A stretch of DNA of 59,504 bases from an uncultured Clostridia bacterium (GCA_944336475.1 CALVLD010000010.1:1-59504); one strand, 5' to 3'; shown: positions 50,218 to 58,841, numbered from the stretch's first letter. Made by a program: numbers and translations. Notes: generated by a model not told the origin, from the sequence alone.

Positions 50218-50943
50218 TTACCTTCTCCGTTCCTGATTGTAGTTGAGCAGCAGCTCTATCGCCTCCGCCGCCAGCGCCATGCCGAATGCGGCGGGCACGA
50301 ACGGGCTGCTTGCGGGGGCGTTCGCCTTCATCTCCGGATCTGGCGCCGCCATCTTCGGCGCAGCCGGCTGCTCTGTGGAGCAGACCACCCTGAGAGAGGC
50401 TACGTTGCGTTTTCTAAGCTCCCTGCGCATGATGCGGGAGAGTGGGTCGACGCACGTCCGATATATGTCGCACGTCCTCACGGCGGTGGGATCCCTGCGG
50501 TTGCCTGCACCCATGCTGGAAATAACGGGTATGCCCCTTTCCTGCGCACTGCATATGAGGGCGATCTTCGCCGTGACATTATCCACGGCATCTATCACCA
50601 CGGAGGCATCCTGCGGTATGAGCTCACCGGCATTGTCCGTCGTGATAAACTCCGTAACGGCGTTCACTTCGCAGTCGGAAACGGCCTCTATCCTCCGCTT
50701 GAGGGCGATACTCTTTTCCATGCCCACGGTGCGCTTCTCTGCACAGACCTGGCGGTTGAGGTTGCTGCGCTTTACCACGGCTGCATCGACCAACGTCAGC
50801 CGCCCCACACCGCAACGTGCAAGCGCCACGGCAGCATGGCCGCCCACACCGCCGCAGCCGAACACGCATATGTGCGCCGAGTCAAACACCGCTTCAGCCT
50901 CAGCGCCGTATATCATTGCGGTTCGATAGAAGCTCTCCTTCAC
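50218..50943 (-). CDS. tcdA: tRNA threonylcarbamoyladenosine dehydratase
   Basis: The protein has 241 residues from a GTG at 50943 (GGGGGA upstream); the longer frame adds non-family sequence. It is an E1/ThiF-like enzyme that cyclises t6A37 in tRNA to ct6A in an ATP-dependent step. The ATP-binding motif is ICVFGCGGVGGHAAVALARCG, followed by LVDAAVVKRSNLNRQ, ISSMGAGNRRDPT and the C-terminal FVPAAFGMALAAEAIELL. Its start lies in the region between the SpoIID/LytB gene and the ATPase, both on the same strand. Confidence 0.9.
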   Translation of the reverse strand: MKESFYRTAMIYGAEAEAVFDSAHICVFGCGGVGGHAAVALARCGVGRLTLVDAAVVKRSNLNRQVCAEKRTVGMEKSIALKRRIEAVSDCEVNAVTEFITTDNAGELIPQDASVVIDAVDNVTAKIALICSAQERGIPVISSMGAGNRRDPTAVRTCDIYRTCVDPLSRIMRRELRKRNVASLRVVCSTEQPAAPKMAAPDPEMKANAPASSPFVPAAFGMALAAEAIELLLNYNQERRR

Positions 50944-51094
50944 GCAGTCCCCCAAGATGGATTCGCCAAATATGTCTCCAAACGGTAAACTCCCACATAT
51001 GCTATTATAGCAAAAACATCGTACTATTGCAAGCAAAACGGCGCAGGCCCCGATCGCCGTGCGCCGCATGCGAAAGCATCGATATTGCGTTCGC

Positions 51095-52105
51095 TCAGAT
51101 CTCAATGGCGCCGATCACCCTCTCAAACGCCCTGTCGCATACGGAAAAGTCCATTGCGGATGTATAGAACCGCTCTATCTGCGAGTGAAGCTCCCTTGCC
51201 CTTGCAAGCTGTTCGCAGGCTGCGGCAATTGCATCGGCATACATGCGGCGCGCTCTTTCACGTGAGGCTGCGTTCAGGCAATCGGAATCGACGGCAAACA
51301 GCCTCTCTTCCGCTATAGGTTCATCCCGCACCAGCACGGGGATGTCATCCACTATCAGCCCTTCCAGGCGGCAGGCGTTCACGGGATTTACCGCCTCCTG
51401 CACATCATGCCCCTCCCGTGTAAGGCGTGCTGCGAGGCGGCGCAGATGCCTTGTAAGGTCTGCACACCACGGGGCTTCTATCCTCACGGCAGGCGCAAAC
51501 TCCCGTGCGTCCAAAAGGCTCCTCAGCCCATCCGGAGTGACCGCTGACAGGAACAGCCTGCGGCCGCCGCTTTTCCCCTTTGATGCTGCCGGAATGGCGG
51601 CGGCTATGCCTTCAAAAACCTCCTCCGTCTGATATTCGTCCATACTTATGAGTGCTCCTGCAGCGCAGTACGCGCCCTCTGCCGCAGCCACAAAGCCGTG
51701 CGCCGCCTTAAACTGACGCTGCATGGACGCAGTGAGCTCCGATATACGCCCTCTGTTAGCGCCAAGTCCCGCGGCATCGAGGCCGTCACCCAGCGATATG
51801 AGCGTGTCCGCCGCACCCGGCATCACGGGATCGACTATATGCGGTGCGGTGCCGTCCGCCACGGCAAAACGTCCGTCCACTATGATACCGTCAAGGCTGT
51901 CCGGGTCGCTTGAGCAGTGAAAGCACTCGACACTGCTCCCTCGCTCATCGAGATATGCGGCTATGCGCTTCATAAGGCTGCTCTTGCCCACGCCCGGGCC
52001 GCCTTTCAGGACAAACAGATGCTTTAGCTTTCCCGTGTCAAATATGCTCTCAAACGCTCCCGCAAAGCCCGTGCAGGTGTTGCTTCCGGCAAAATAGTGT
52101 TTCAT
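51095..52105 (-). CDS. P-loop ATPase of the PRK06851-like family
   Basis: The protein has 336 residues from the ATG at 52105 (GGAGA six bases before). The opening KHYFAGSNTCTGFAGAFESI is typical of this clostridial/bacillar family. Walker A is LKGGPGVGKSSLMKR and a likely Walker B lies in GRFAVADGTAPHIVD. The second half repeats the same theme more loosely (FLSAVTPDGLRSLL, CRLEGLIVDDIPVLV). The function is unknown; members are often near sporulation genes, and here dpaA is divergent from it. Confidence 0.8.
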   Translation of the reverse strand: MKHYFAGSNTCTGFAGAFESIFDTGKLKHLFVLKGGPGVGKSSLMKRIAAYLDERGSSVECFHCSSDPDSLDGIIVDGRFAVADGTAPHIVDPVMPGAADTLISLGDGLDAAGLGANRGRISELTASMQRQFKAAHGFVAAAEGAYCAAGALISMDEYQTEEVFEGIAAAIPAASKGKSGGRRLFLSAVTPDGLRSLLDAREFAPAVRIEAPWCADLTRHLRRLAARLTREGHDVQEAVNPVNACRLEGLIVDDIPVLVRDEPIAEERLFAVDSDCLNAASRERARRMYADAIAAACEQLARARELHSQIERFYTSAMDFSVCDRAFERVIGAIEI

Positions 52106-52215
52106 ATCATGTCTCCGATCCGCCCGGTAGGGCAAAAGTCTAACGGGGAGCATCCCCGAATAGTATTAGTGTATTCCCATTGATATGGATTTTTTACAAT
52201 GAAAGGAGTGGTTTT

Positions 52216-52989
52216 GTGAAGTTTGCAGTGGAGGGCGACGACCGCCGCATGCGATATGCTGCGGAGGAACTGGCAGCCATGGGGTGCGAGGTATGCGAGC
52301 GGAATGATCTGTTCGACATCCCTTCGGAAGGGGTTCTTGCAGTGTCGCCCGGTATGCGCCCGGACGGGCTGACGGAGCTAATTATGGAGCTGCCGGAGGG
52401 GCTTACGCTCATCGGAGGGCAGCATGCCGAAGCCGTGTACCGCAGGGCGCAGGAGCGTGGCGTGCGCTATGTGTGCGTAACGGACGACGAGGCGTTTGCT
52501 CAGGCGAACGCGGTCGCCACTGCGGAGGGTGCGGCGGAGCTCATACTTCGCCTTACCGAGGAGCTTCTGTGCGGCATGCGCATGGGCATAGTGGGCTTTG
52601 GGCGTGTGGGCTCCGCGCTTGCTGTGCGGCTTGCAGCGCTTGGCGCACGGGTGAGGGTGTTTGCAAGGAGCAGCGCTGCAAGAGCCTGCGCCATGATGTA
52701 CGATACGGCTCACACGGATGATATACAGGCGTACGCCCCCGAATGCAGGGTGCTCGTGAACACCGTTCCGGCACGGATAATCCCACAGTCATGCATAGAC
52801 GTCCTGCCCAAGGATGCGCTGCTCATAGAGCTGGCATCGCCGCCCTACGGATACGATGCCGAGTACGCCGTATCCACGGGCAGGGTCTCAGTATTGGCTG
52901 CCGGCCTGCCCTCCGTCGCCGCTCCGAGGAGTGCGGCGCACTTTCTTGCGGAAGCAATAGTCCGCATATCTACCGAAAGGAGCTTTTGA
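52216..52989 (+). CDS. dpaA: Dipicolinate synthase subunit A
   Basis: The protein has 257 residues from a GTG at 52216 with AAAGGAG upstream. DpaA (SpoVFA) makes dipicolinic acid from dihydrodipicolinate in the mother cell together with DpaB. The NAD(P)-binding motif is MGIVGFGRVGSALAVRLAALG and the family C-terminal block is ELASPPYGYD with LAAGLPSVAAP and SAAHFLAEAI. It is followed directly by dpaB. No strong sigma-K promoter could be picked out; GAATA with a loosely spaced CATTGATA is the best mother-cell/forespore-like match. Confidence 0.9.
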   Translation: MKFAVEGDDRRMRYAAEELAAMGCEVCERNDLFDIPSEGVLAVSPGMRPDGLTELIMELPEGLTLIGGQHAEAVYRRAQERGVRYVCVTDDEAFAQANAVATAEGAAELILRLTEELLCGMRMGIVGFGRVGSALAVRLAALGARVRVFARSSAARACAMMYDTAHTDDIQAYAPECRVLVNTVPARIIPQSCIDVLPKDALLIELASPPYGYDAEYAVSTGRVSVLAAGLPSVAAPRSAAHFLAEAIVRISTERSF

Positions 52990-52991
52990 AT

Positions 52992-53567
52992 ATGTTTGAA
53001 GGAAAGACCATAGGCTTTGCACTCACCGGTTCGTTCTGCACGCTTGCGGATGCCATCGATCGCATGGAGGAGCTGAAACGCACGGGCTGCGGCATAATGC
53101 CCATAGTATCGCCTGCAGTGATGAACACGGATACCCGTTTCGGCAGCGCAGCCGATTTTATTGAGAGGATAGAAGCCATATGCGGCAGAAGGGTCATATC
53201 GACCATAGCCGAGGCCGAGCCCATAGGCCCGAAAAAGCTGCTCGACGCCCTTGTGGTGATGCCCTGTACGGGCAATACGCTGGCAAAGCTCTATCACGGC
53301 ATAACCGACACCGCCGTTACAATGGCATGCAAGTCGCATCTCAGAAACTCCCGGCCGCTGCTCATAGCCGTAGCTACCAACGACGGTCTTGCGATGAATG
53401 CACGCAATATAGGCGGCCTGCTCAATCTGAAAAACGTGTACCTCGTGCCGCTTGCGCAGGACGACGCCGTAAACAAGCCCAACTCGATCATCGCACGCTA
53501 CGATCTGCTGATACCCTCGCTCGCATCCGCATTCAACGAGGAAAAGCCCCGTCCGCAGCTTGGATAG
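52992..53567 (+). CDS. dpaB: Dipicolinate synthase subunit B
   Basis: The 191-residue protein is a flavoprotein-like subunit of dipicolinate synthase (SpoVFB). Family motifs are GKTIGFALTGSFCTLADAID, IVSPAVMNTDTRFG, ALVVMPCTGNTLAKLYHGITD and NSIIARYDLLIPSL. It starts at an ATG (52992) two bases after the dpaA stop. The subunit probably binds flavin mononucleotide and completes the enzyme. Spore core dehydration and heat resistance depend on its product. A weak hairpin and a promoter for the following genes lie directly after. Confidence 0.93.
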   Translation: MFEGKTIGFALTGSFCTLADAIDRMEELKRTGCGIMPIVSPAVMNTDTRFGSAADFIERIEAICGRRVISTIAEAEPIGPKKLLDALVVMPCTGNTLAKLYHGITDTAVTMACKSHLRNSRPLLIAVATNDGLAMNARNIGGLLNLKNVYLVPLAQDDAVNKPNSIIARYDLLIPSLASAFNEEKPRPQLG

Positions 53568-53577
53568 GCAAAGGCTC

Positions 53578-53606
53578 TTGCGATTGTGAGAGCTTTATCG
53601 TATAAT
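53578..53606 (+). promoter_or_regulatory. Sigma-A promoter of the site-2 protease/scpAB unit
   Basis: TTGCGA (53578-53583), 17-bp spacer, TATAAT (53601-53606). An 8-bp stem AAGGCTCT / AGAGCTTT (one wobble) overlaps it and may end dpaB transcription. Confidence 0.65.
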
Positions 53607-53636
53607 GGGGTGAAATAATCGTTTGGAGTGAGTTCT

Positions 53637-54407
53637 ATGTTAAGTATACTGCTCAACGGCAGCCTCGGTATTACCGAAAAGCTCTACCTGATAGCATTCC
53701 AACTTATTGCGGTCGTTCTTGCAATAACCGTGCATGAGTGGGCGCATGCCTTTGCCGCATACAAAATGGGCGATCCTACCGCAAGGAATCTCGGCAGGAT
53801 GACGCTCAACCCCTTTGCGCACCTCGACTGGATGGGATTTTTGATGCTCATGCTAGTCGGCTTCGGCTGGGCAAGGCCCGTCCCCGTGAACGAGCGAAAT
53901 TTCCGCAACCCGCACAGGGGTGGGCTTGTGGTCGCAAGCGCAGGCATTATTGCCAACCTTATAATGGCGTCTGTGGGCATACTCGTAATGCTGACGCTCA
54001 AGTGGACGAACAACGTGTACTTCCTTGCCGATTCGGGCAATATATTCACTCAGATGGATATTTCATACTTCATCTCCTCATCGGTGTCCATAGACTGGCT
54101 CATGCTCTTTTTGTGGATATTCGTTTCCATCAACTGCAGCCTTTTCGTGTTCAACCTTCTGCCCATTGCGCCACTCGACGGTTCGCACATATTAGAGCTG
54201 CTGCTCATCAAAAAGACGGGGCCTGCCCCCTGGCTGTGGCTCCGTCAGAAGGGCAGCATGGTGCTTGTCGCATTCATGTTCGTCTGCATATTCCTGGAGC
54301 GGTCGTTCAGCTTCTCGCCTATAGGCTTCCTTTCGGACAGCCTTATGAACGGCATCTACACGGTGTTCAACGCCATAGGTGATTTGGGGGCCATGATCGG
54401 TGGCTGA
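53637..54407 (+). CDS. Site-2 protease family membrane protein (M50, YwhC-like)
   Basis: The 256-residue protein has five or six transmembrane helices. The zinc motif HEWAH is in TVHEWAHAFAAYKMGDPTA, preceded by a hydrophobic helix, and the second metal motif is NLLPIAPLDGSHILE. RMTLNPFAHLDWMG is typical of the YwhC/MJ0392-like subgroup. These proteases cut substrates within the membrane; the substrate is unknown. A GTG nine bases upstream (53628) is possible; ATG 53637 is preferred because TTGGAG lies 8 bases before. It is cotranscribed with scpA, as in many Firmicutes. Confidence 0.87.
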   Translation: MLSILLNGSLGITEKLYLIAFQLIAVVLAITVHEWAHAFAAYKMGDPTARNLGRMTLNPFAHLDWMGFLMLMLVGFGWARPVPVNERNFRNPHRGGLVVASAGIIANLIMASVGILVMLTLKWTNNVYFLADSGNIFTQMDISYFISSSVSIDWLMLFLWIFVSINCSLFVFNLLPIAPLDGSHILELLLIKKTGPAPWLWLRQKGSMVLVAFMFVCIFLERSFSFSPIGFLSDSLMNGIYTVFNAIGDLGAMIGG

Positions 54408-55194
54408 TATGAGCGTGCCATCGGAGGGATACCGGGTTCATATAAGTCAGTTTGAGGGGCCTTTGGATCTTCTCCTCTACTTGATAGAGAAGGCGGAGGT
54501 CGACATCCGCGACATATATGTTTCGGAGATAACCTCCGAGTTTCTTGCGTATCTCTCGCAGCTGGATGAGCTTGATATGGAGCAGGCAAGCTCATTCATA
54601 ACCGTGGCGGCAACGCTCGTCTACATGAAGTCCCGTTCCCTAATGCCCCGACCCAAGGCGGAGGGGGATCTCGCCCCCGAGGAGGACGACGGCGAGGCGC
54701 TCATACGCCGGCTGAGGGAATACAAGGCGTTTAAGGAGGTCTCACGTACTCTGCGTGAGCTGAGTGCAGAGGCAAGCCTTTCGCACTCCCGTCTGCCGGA
54801 GGAGTTCCCCGTGCCCCCTGCGGAGATAATACTCAAAGATACCGATGTGGACGGGCTCTATTCCGCATTCCTTACGGCGCTCAAGCGTCTGCCCCACGAC
54901 GAGGAGGTGCAGACGTCCCACAGCGTTGCCGCAGACAGGTACACCATCCGCTCCTGCGCAGGCAAGGTGCGAAGCGCGCTTAGGGCGGGCGGCGGCAGTG
55001 TGAGCTTTCTCGAACTCGTTCGGGATGCGGAGCGCATGGAGCTTATTGTCACGTTCATGGCTCTTTTGGAGATGCTGCGTCGTGGCGAGGTGAAGCTCGC
55101 TCAGCACAGGCTCTACGGCGACATTTCCATAGTCGAGGCGCAGCTTTTGAATGATGACGACGTAGATTACGACGACGAGGTGAACAATGGATAA
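54400..55194 (+). CDS. scpA: Segregation and condensation protein A
   Basis: The 264-residue kleisin subunit bridges the SMC heads in the bacterial condensin. The N-terminal motif is YRVHISQFEGPLDLLLYLIE, followed by EVDIRDIYVSEITSEFL and ASSFITVAATLVYMKSRSLMP, the SMC-neck-binding helix. The C-terminal winged-helix part reads FLELVRDAERMELIVTFMALLEM. An ATG at 54409 is an alternative start; GTG 54400 overlaps the protease gene. Its end overlaps scpB by 8 bases. Confidence 0.92.
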   Translation: MADMSVPSEGYRVHISQFEGPLDLLLYLIEKAEVDIRDIYVSEITSEFLAYLSQLDELDMEQASSFITVAATLVYMKSRSLMPRPKAEGDLAPEEDDGEALIRRLREYKAFKEVSRTLRELSAEASLSHSRLPEEFPVPPAEIILKDTDVDGLYSAFLTALKRLPHDEEVQTSHSVAADRYTIRSCAGKVRSALRAGGGSVSFLELVRDAERMELIVTFMALLEMLRRGEVKLAQHRLYGDISIVEAQLLNDDDVDYDDEVNNG

Positions 55195-55717
55195 AAACGA
55201 GCTTTTCGGCGCTATAGAGAGCGTGCTGTTCGTTTCGGGCGAGCCACTGCCCAAGGCAGAGCTTGCACGGGTGTTCGACATGACTCCTATAGAGCTTGAG
55301 GCAGCGCTTGCCAATATGGAATCGGAGCTTGCCGCAGCCTCCCGCGGGATACGCCTCTACTCTACGGACGGCACCGTGCAGCTCGTCACCGCTCCCGAGT
55401 ACAACGATTACCTTATAAAGCTGCTCGCTCCGCCGGAGGAGCGCGAGCTTTCCGATTCCATGATGGAAACGCTGTCTGTGATAGCATACCGCCAGCCCGT
55501 CACCCGCGCTGATGTCGAGGCGGTCAGGGGCGTGCGCTGCGACTACGCCGTGACGCAGCTCCTGAAGCAGGGCTTTATAAAGGAGCTCGGCCGTAAGAAC
55601 GTCGTGGGGCGCCCAATGCTCTTTGGCACCACGGACGCCTTCCTGCGGCGTTTCGGATTAAAGTCCATAGCCGACCTCCCCCCCCTTCCGCAGATGGAGG
55701 AGGACGATGCCGAATAG
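55187..55717 (+). CDS. scpB: Segregation and condensation protein B
   Basis: The 176-residue partner of ScpA consists of two winged-helix domains. The opening LFGAIESVLFVSGEPLPKAE, the LIKLLAPPEERELSDSMMET region and IAYRQPVTRADVEAVRGVRCDYAV, then GRKNVVGRPMLFGTTDAFLRRFGL are family hallmarks. It acts with ScpA and SMC in chromosome segregation. Starts inside the scpA 3' end. A long intergenic stretch with the promoter for rpmG follows. Confidence 0.93.
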   Translation: MDKNELFGAIESVLFVSGEPLPKAELARVFDMTPIELEAALANMESELAAASRGIRLYSTDGTVQLVTAPEYNDYLIKLLAPPEERELSDSMMETLSVIAYRQPVTRADVEAVRGVRCDYAVTQLLKQGFIKELGRKNVVGRPMLFGTTDAFLRRFGLKSIADLPPLPQMEEDDAE

Positions 55718-55780
55718 GCATATCGTCCCGTTATCATTGAATTATTTGCTAATATATTATTGTTTTCCGGCAAAATGCGA

Positions 55781-55809
55781 TTGACATGAGCCCTCCGATA
55801 TGATAAAGT
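55781..55809 (+). promoter_or_regulatory. Promoter of the rpmG-secE-nusG-rplKA run
   Basis: TTGACA (55781-55786), 17-bp spacer, TAAAGT (55804-55809). GCCCCCGGACGGGGG directly after (about 55815-55832) and GTGCGGA / TCCGCAC (around 55887-55905) form leader hairpins before the rpmG ribosome site. Confidence 0.6.
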
Positions 55810-55927
55810 TTTGCGGTGCCCCCGGACGGGGGTATTATTTAGCTTGTATATCGGAGAGATCCTTTGGGTTTCGCCGTGCGCGTTCCGTGCGGATGTGCTC
55901 CGCACAAATATCAAGGAGGATGTTACC

Positions 55928-56077
55928 ATGCGCGTTAAGATCACATTGGCTTGCACCGAGTGCAAGCAGAGGAACTACGATACCATGAAGAACAAGAAGA
56001 ACGATCCCGATCGTCTCGAGTTCAACAAGTATTGCCGTTTCTGCCGTAAGCACACCCTGCATAGGGAATCCAAGTAA
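55928..56077 (+). CDS. rpmG: 50S ribosomal protein L33
   Basis: The 49-residue L33 is of the zinc-binding form, with Cys9/Cys12 and Cys36/Cys39 (ACTEC, YCRFC). The opening [16 protein letters not shown] is typical of Firmicutes L33. AAGGAGG lies before the ATG. It leads the secE-nusG-rplKA run, an arrangement seen in many Gram-positive genomes. Confidence 0.95.
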   Translation: MRVKITLACTECKQRNYDTMKNKKNDPDRLEFNKYCRFCRKHTLHRESK

Positions 56078-56093
56078 GGCACGGGTGAAGGTT

Positions 56094-56324
56094 ATGGCTA
56101 ACGAAGTTGTAAAGGAAAAGAAGCCGAACATTTTCAAGAGGTTCGGTAAGTTCTGCAAGGAGGTCGCCGCCGAGGTAAAGCAGCTCACATGGCCCACCAA
56201 GAAGGAGCTTGTCAATTACTCCCTCGCCGTCGTCTGCTTCTGCGCTGTTATGGCGCTCATCATCGGCCTGCTCGACCTCGGTTTCCTCAAGGGCATTGAG
56301 GCTCTGGGCAATCTCGGCAATTAA
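56094..56324 (+). CDS. secE: Protein translocase subunit SecE
   Basis: The 76-residue SecE has a cytoplasmic amphipathic helix (KRFGKFCKEVAAEVKQLTWP), the conserved TWPTKKEL and one transmembrane helix (LAVVCFCAVMALIIGLLDLG). It stabilises SecY in the SecYEG channel. A GTG at 56085 is an alternative start. It lies between rpmG and nusG with short gaps. Confidence 0.94.
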   Translation: MANEVVKEKKPNIFKRFGKFCKEVAAEVKQLTWPTKKELVNYSLAVVCFCAVMALIIGLLDLGFLKGIEALGNLGN

Positions 56325-56330
56325 TTTACG

Positions 56331-57029
56331 ATGGCTGACGATTTGAACAACAACAATATCGATGAGGTCGCAAAAAAGCCCTCTGCGGACGAGCTGAGGA
56401 CGCACTACGGCGACGATACGCCCATCGAGCCCCGATGGTATGTTGTGCATACCTATTCAGGCTACGAAAACAAGGTCAAGGAGGATCTTGAAAAGACCAT
56501 CGAAAACCGGGGCCTTCAGGATCTCATACTTGAGGTGAAGTATCCGACGGAGACCGTTACGGAGGTCAGAGAGGTCGCCTCAAGATCCAAGTCCGGCAGA
56601 TCTTCAAGGAACGACGAGTATGAAGAGGTCTCGGATGACGGCGTCAAAGGGGGCGGAAGGAAGTCCAAGGTGACAAAGACCGTCGTGCGCAAGGTATACC
56701 CCGGCTATGTCATGGTCAAGATGGTCATGACGGATCGCACATGGTATGTCGTCCGCAACACCCGCGGCGTCACCGGCTTTGTCGGCCCCGGAAGCAAGCC
56801 CATCCCCCTCACCGATGAGGAGGTCACAGCAATGGGCGTTGAGCGTATGCACCTTAAGATCAACATCGAGGTTGGCGAGAGCGTGCGTGTGGTGTCCGGT
56901 CCGTTTGAGAACTTTATCGGCGTTGTTCAGTCTGTCGATCCCGAGGCGCAGCGTGTCAAGCTGCTGATGTCCCTGTTTGGCAAGGATACGCCCATGGAGC
57001 TCGACTTTATTGAGGTCCAGAAGCTCTGA
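56331..57029 (+). CDS. nusG: Transcription termination/antitermination factor NusG with insertion
   Basis: The 232-residue NusG has the NGN domain starting at RWYVVHTYSGYENKV (about residue 35) and the KOW domain near the end (INIEVGESVRVVSGPFENFIGV, ELDFIEVQKL). Usual Firmicutes NusG has about 175-180 residues. Two additions explain the size: a 34-residue acidic N-terminal extension and an insert of about 35-40 residues (79-116) of charged, low-complexity sequence (SRSKSGRSSRNDEYEEVSDD) inside the NGN domain before KVYPGYVMVKM. It couples transcription and translation; the inserts may add contacts. Confidence 0.93.
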   Translation: MADDLNNNNIDEVAKKPSADELRTHYGDDTPIEPRWYVVHTYSGYENKVKEDLEKTIENRGLQDLILEVKYPTETVTEVREVASRSKSGRSSRNDEYEEVSDDGVKGGGRKSKVTKTVVRKVYPGYVMVKMVMTDRTWYVVRNTRGVTGFVGPGSKPIPLTDEEVTAMGVERMHLKINIEVGESVRVVSGPFENFIGVVQSVDPEAQRVKLLMSLFGKDTPMELDFIEVQKL

Positions 57030-57079
57030 TCCTGCTCGCACACCCGTATGTTTCCCTTCGTTTTCGGAGGGTTTGCATA

Positions 57080-57116
57080 GTGGGAGGATGCGCCGTAGGC
57101 GCTCCGCTCGCACCAC
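57080..57116 (+). promoter_or_regulatory. Candidate L1 autoregulatory leader upstream of rplK
   Basis: The nusG-rplK gap contains GTGG(57080-57083)...CCAC(57113-57116) enclosing GCGCC-GTA-GGCGC and a GGGAGG/CTCGC asymmetric loop, a shape like the L1-binding site in rplKA leaders. The match is by eye only. Confidence 0.35.
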
Positions 57117-57140
57117 ATCATATCTAGGAGGAATTTCAAA

Positions 57141-57566
57141 ATGGCAAAGAAGATCACAGGCTTTGTCAAGCTGCAGATCCCTGCCGGTAAAGCTACACCG
57201 GCACCGCCCGTAGGCCCTGCTCTGGGTCAGCATGGCGTCAACATCATGGGCTTCTGTAAGGAGTTCAACGAGCGTACCGCAAAGCAGGCGGGTCTTATTA
57301 TCCCCGTCGTTATCACGGTCTACCAGGATCGCTCGTTCACCTTCATCACAAAGACCCCGCCCGCATCCGTCCTCATCAAGAAGGCTTGCGGCATCGAGAG
57401 CGGCTCCGGCGTCCCCAACAAGACGAAGGTCGCCACTATCACAAAGGCTCAGGTTCGTGAGATCGCTGAGACCAAGATGCCCGACCTCAACGCCGCTTCC
57501 ATCGAGGCAGCAATGAGCATGGTAGCCGGCACAGCTCGCAGCATGGGCGTTGCTGTTGTTGACTAA
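57141..57566 (+). CDS. rplK: 50S ribosomal protein L11
   Basis: The 141-residue L11 has the N-terminal [20 protein letters not shown] and [20 protein letters not shown], the binding region for thiostrepton and release factors, and the C-terminal rRNA-binding domain with [14 protein letters not shown] ending ([14 protein letters not shown]). It binds 23S rRNA at the GTPase centre. TAGGAGG precedes the ATG. It is coupled with rplA, 18 bases downstream. Confidence 0.97.
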   Translation: MAKKITGFVKLQIPAGKATPAPPVGPALGQHGVNIMGFCKEFNERTAKQAGLIIPVVITVYQDRSFTFITKTPPASVLIKKACGIESGSGVPNKTKVATITKAQVREIAETKMPDLNAASIEAAMSMVAGTARSMGVAVVD

Positions 57567-57583
57567 CAGGGAGGGAAGGATTT

Positions 57584-58279
57584 ATGAAGCACGGTAAGAA
57601 GTATCTTGATAGCGTAAAGACTATCGACAAGCAGAAGCTCTATGATCCCGCAGAGGGCATCGCAGCCGTCATCGGCACTGCAAAGGCCAAGTTCGATGAA
57701 ACCGTTGAGGCTCACATTCGCCTGGGCGTTGACTCCCGTCACGCAGACCAGCAGGTTCGCGGTGCGGTCGTTCTTCCCCACGGCACAGGTCGTACCGTCC
57801 GTGTCCTCGTGTTTGCCAAGGGCGATAAGGCTCGTGAGGCTCAGGAGGCAGGCGCCGATTTCGTTGGCGATGAAGAAATGGTCAAGAAGATCCAGACAGA
57901 GAACTGGTTTGGTTTTGACGTCTGCGTAGCCACCCCCGACATGATGGGCGTCGTCGGCCGCATCGGTCGCGTGCTCGGTCCGAAGGGCTTGATGCCTAAC
58001 CCAAAGAGCGGTACCGTCACAATGGACGTTGCAAAGGCCATCCACGATATCAAGGCCGGTAAGGTAGAGTATCGTGTTGACAAGACCAATATCTGCCACT
58101 GCCCCATCGGCAAGGTTTCCTTCGGCCCCGAGAAGCTGCAGGAGAACCTCAACACCCTGATGGATGCCATCATCAAGGCAAAGCCCGCCGCCGCAAAGGG
58201 TACCTACATCAAGAGCTTGGTACTCTCCACCACAATGGGTCCCGGCGTCCGCTTCAACGGCACCAAGTTCGGCAACTGA
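57584..58279 (+). CDS. rplA: 50S ribosomal protein L1
   Basis: The 231-residue L1 matches full length. Signatures are [20 protein letters not shown], the domain II block [39 protein letters not shown] and the C-terminal [18 protein letters not shown]. It forms the L1 stalk and can repress its own operon. The strong terminator directly after shows the operon ends here, so rplJ-rplL, which usually follow, are elsewhere. Confidence 0.97.
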   Translation: MKHGKKYLDSVKTIDKQKLYDPAEGIAAVIGTAKAKFDETVEAHIRLGVDSRHADQQVRGAVVLPHGTGRTVRVLVFAKGDKAREAQEAGADFVGDEEMVKKIQTENWFGFDVCVATPDMMGVVGRIGRVLGPKGLMPNPKSGTVTMDVAKAIHDIKAGKVEYRVDKTNICHCPIGKVSFGPEKLQENLNTLMDAIIKAKPAAAKGTYIKSLVLSTTMGPGVRFNGTKFGN

Positions 58280-58302
58280 TAAGCTAACCAAACGGGTAAG
58301 AA

Positions 58303-58332
58303 CAGCCGTCCACTGTGGGCGGCTGCTTTTTT
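58303..58332 (+). terminator. Terminator of the rplKA operon
   Basis: CAGCCGTCCA / TGGGCGGCTG 10-bp stem (one wobble), 3-nt loop, then CTTTTTT. Confidence 0.9.
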
Positions 58333-58415
58333 GTTGCCGTGCTTTTGCATTCCCGTATCATGTCCGCAGATATACCGCAATGATAAGTTGGCGGCAAGAA
58401 ATTTGCACAAGAGCC

Positions 58416-58444
58416 TTGACAAGTAAACTTGGCATGGATATAAT
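58416..58444 (+). promoter_or_regulatory. Near-perfect sigma-A promoter of the membrane protein/XRE pair
   Basis: Consensus TTGACA (58416-58421), 17-bp spacer, consensus TATAAT (58439-58444). Confidence 0.85.
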
Positions 58445-58469
58445 ATGTCCGTGCACAGAAAACTTGGCA
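58425..58469. repeat. Direct-repeat operator candidate
   Basis: AAACTTGGCA occurs at 58425-58434, inside the promoter spacer, and again at 58460-58469 just after the transcription start, 35 bases apart. A weaker relative (AAGTTGGCGGC) is at about 58385. Likely binding sites for the XRE repressor encoded downstream. Confidence 0.5.
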
Positions 58470-58509
58470 AAGCCGGTCTGTGTGCAGAGATTTTATAGGG
58501 AGGTCTTTT

Positions 58510-58839
58510 GTGAACAAGGAGGATGTGTTGAATATAAGCCGTAAGGAGAACAAGGGGCGGTATGACGAGCGTGAGATGCTGGCGTTTTACAGGGCGTCCA
58601 GGGTCGGTATGCTCGTCGGCGGAGCGCTATGCGTCATTCTGATACTTGTCAGTGAATTCATTTTGAAAATGCCCCAAATAGCTCTGGTCGGATGGATGGT
58701 CTACTTTGCCATGCAGGGCAGCGCCGATATCGTTCTGTATGTCCGCCTGAAAACAGGTTGGAAGCTCACCTGCGGCATCGCTGAGATCGTGTTTGCCGCC
58801 GCTTTCGCCGTACTGCTCATGACCGGAACGGTGGTATAG
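58510..58839 (+). CDS. DUF6442-like small membrane protein
   Basis: The protein has 109 residues from a GTG at 58510 with GGGAGG upstream. It starts with a charged cytoplasmic helix (NKEDVLNISRKENKGRYDER) and has three transmembrane segments (RVGMLVGGALCVILILVSEF, IALVGWMVYFAMQGSADIVL and a last one IAEIVFAAAFAVLLMTG). This matches a family always seen next to a small XRE regulator in Firmicutes (DUF6442, from memory). It overlaps nothing and is followed 2 bases later by the XRE gene. Function unknown. Confidence 0.78.
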   Translation: MNKEDVLNISRKENKGRYDEREMLAFYRASRVGMLVGGALCVILILVSEFILKMPQIALVGWMVYFAMQGSADIVLYVRLKTGWKLTCGIAEIVFAAAFAVLLMTGTVV

Positions 58840-58841
58840 GT

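Noticed and set aside
52150..52215. Sigma-K promoter before dpaA
   Set aside because: GAATA...CATTGATA does not fit CATANNNTA or the usual spacing well enough to annotate.
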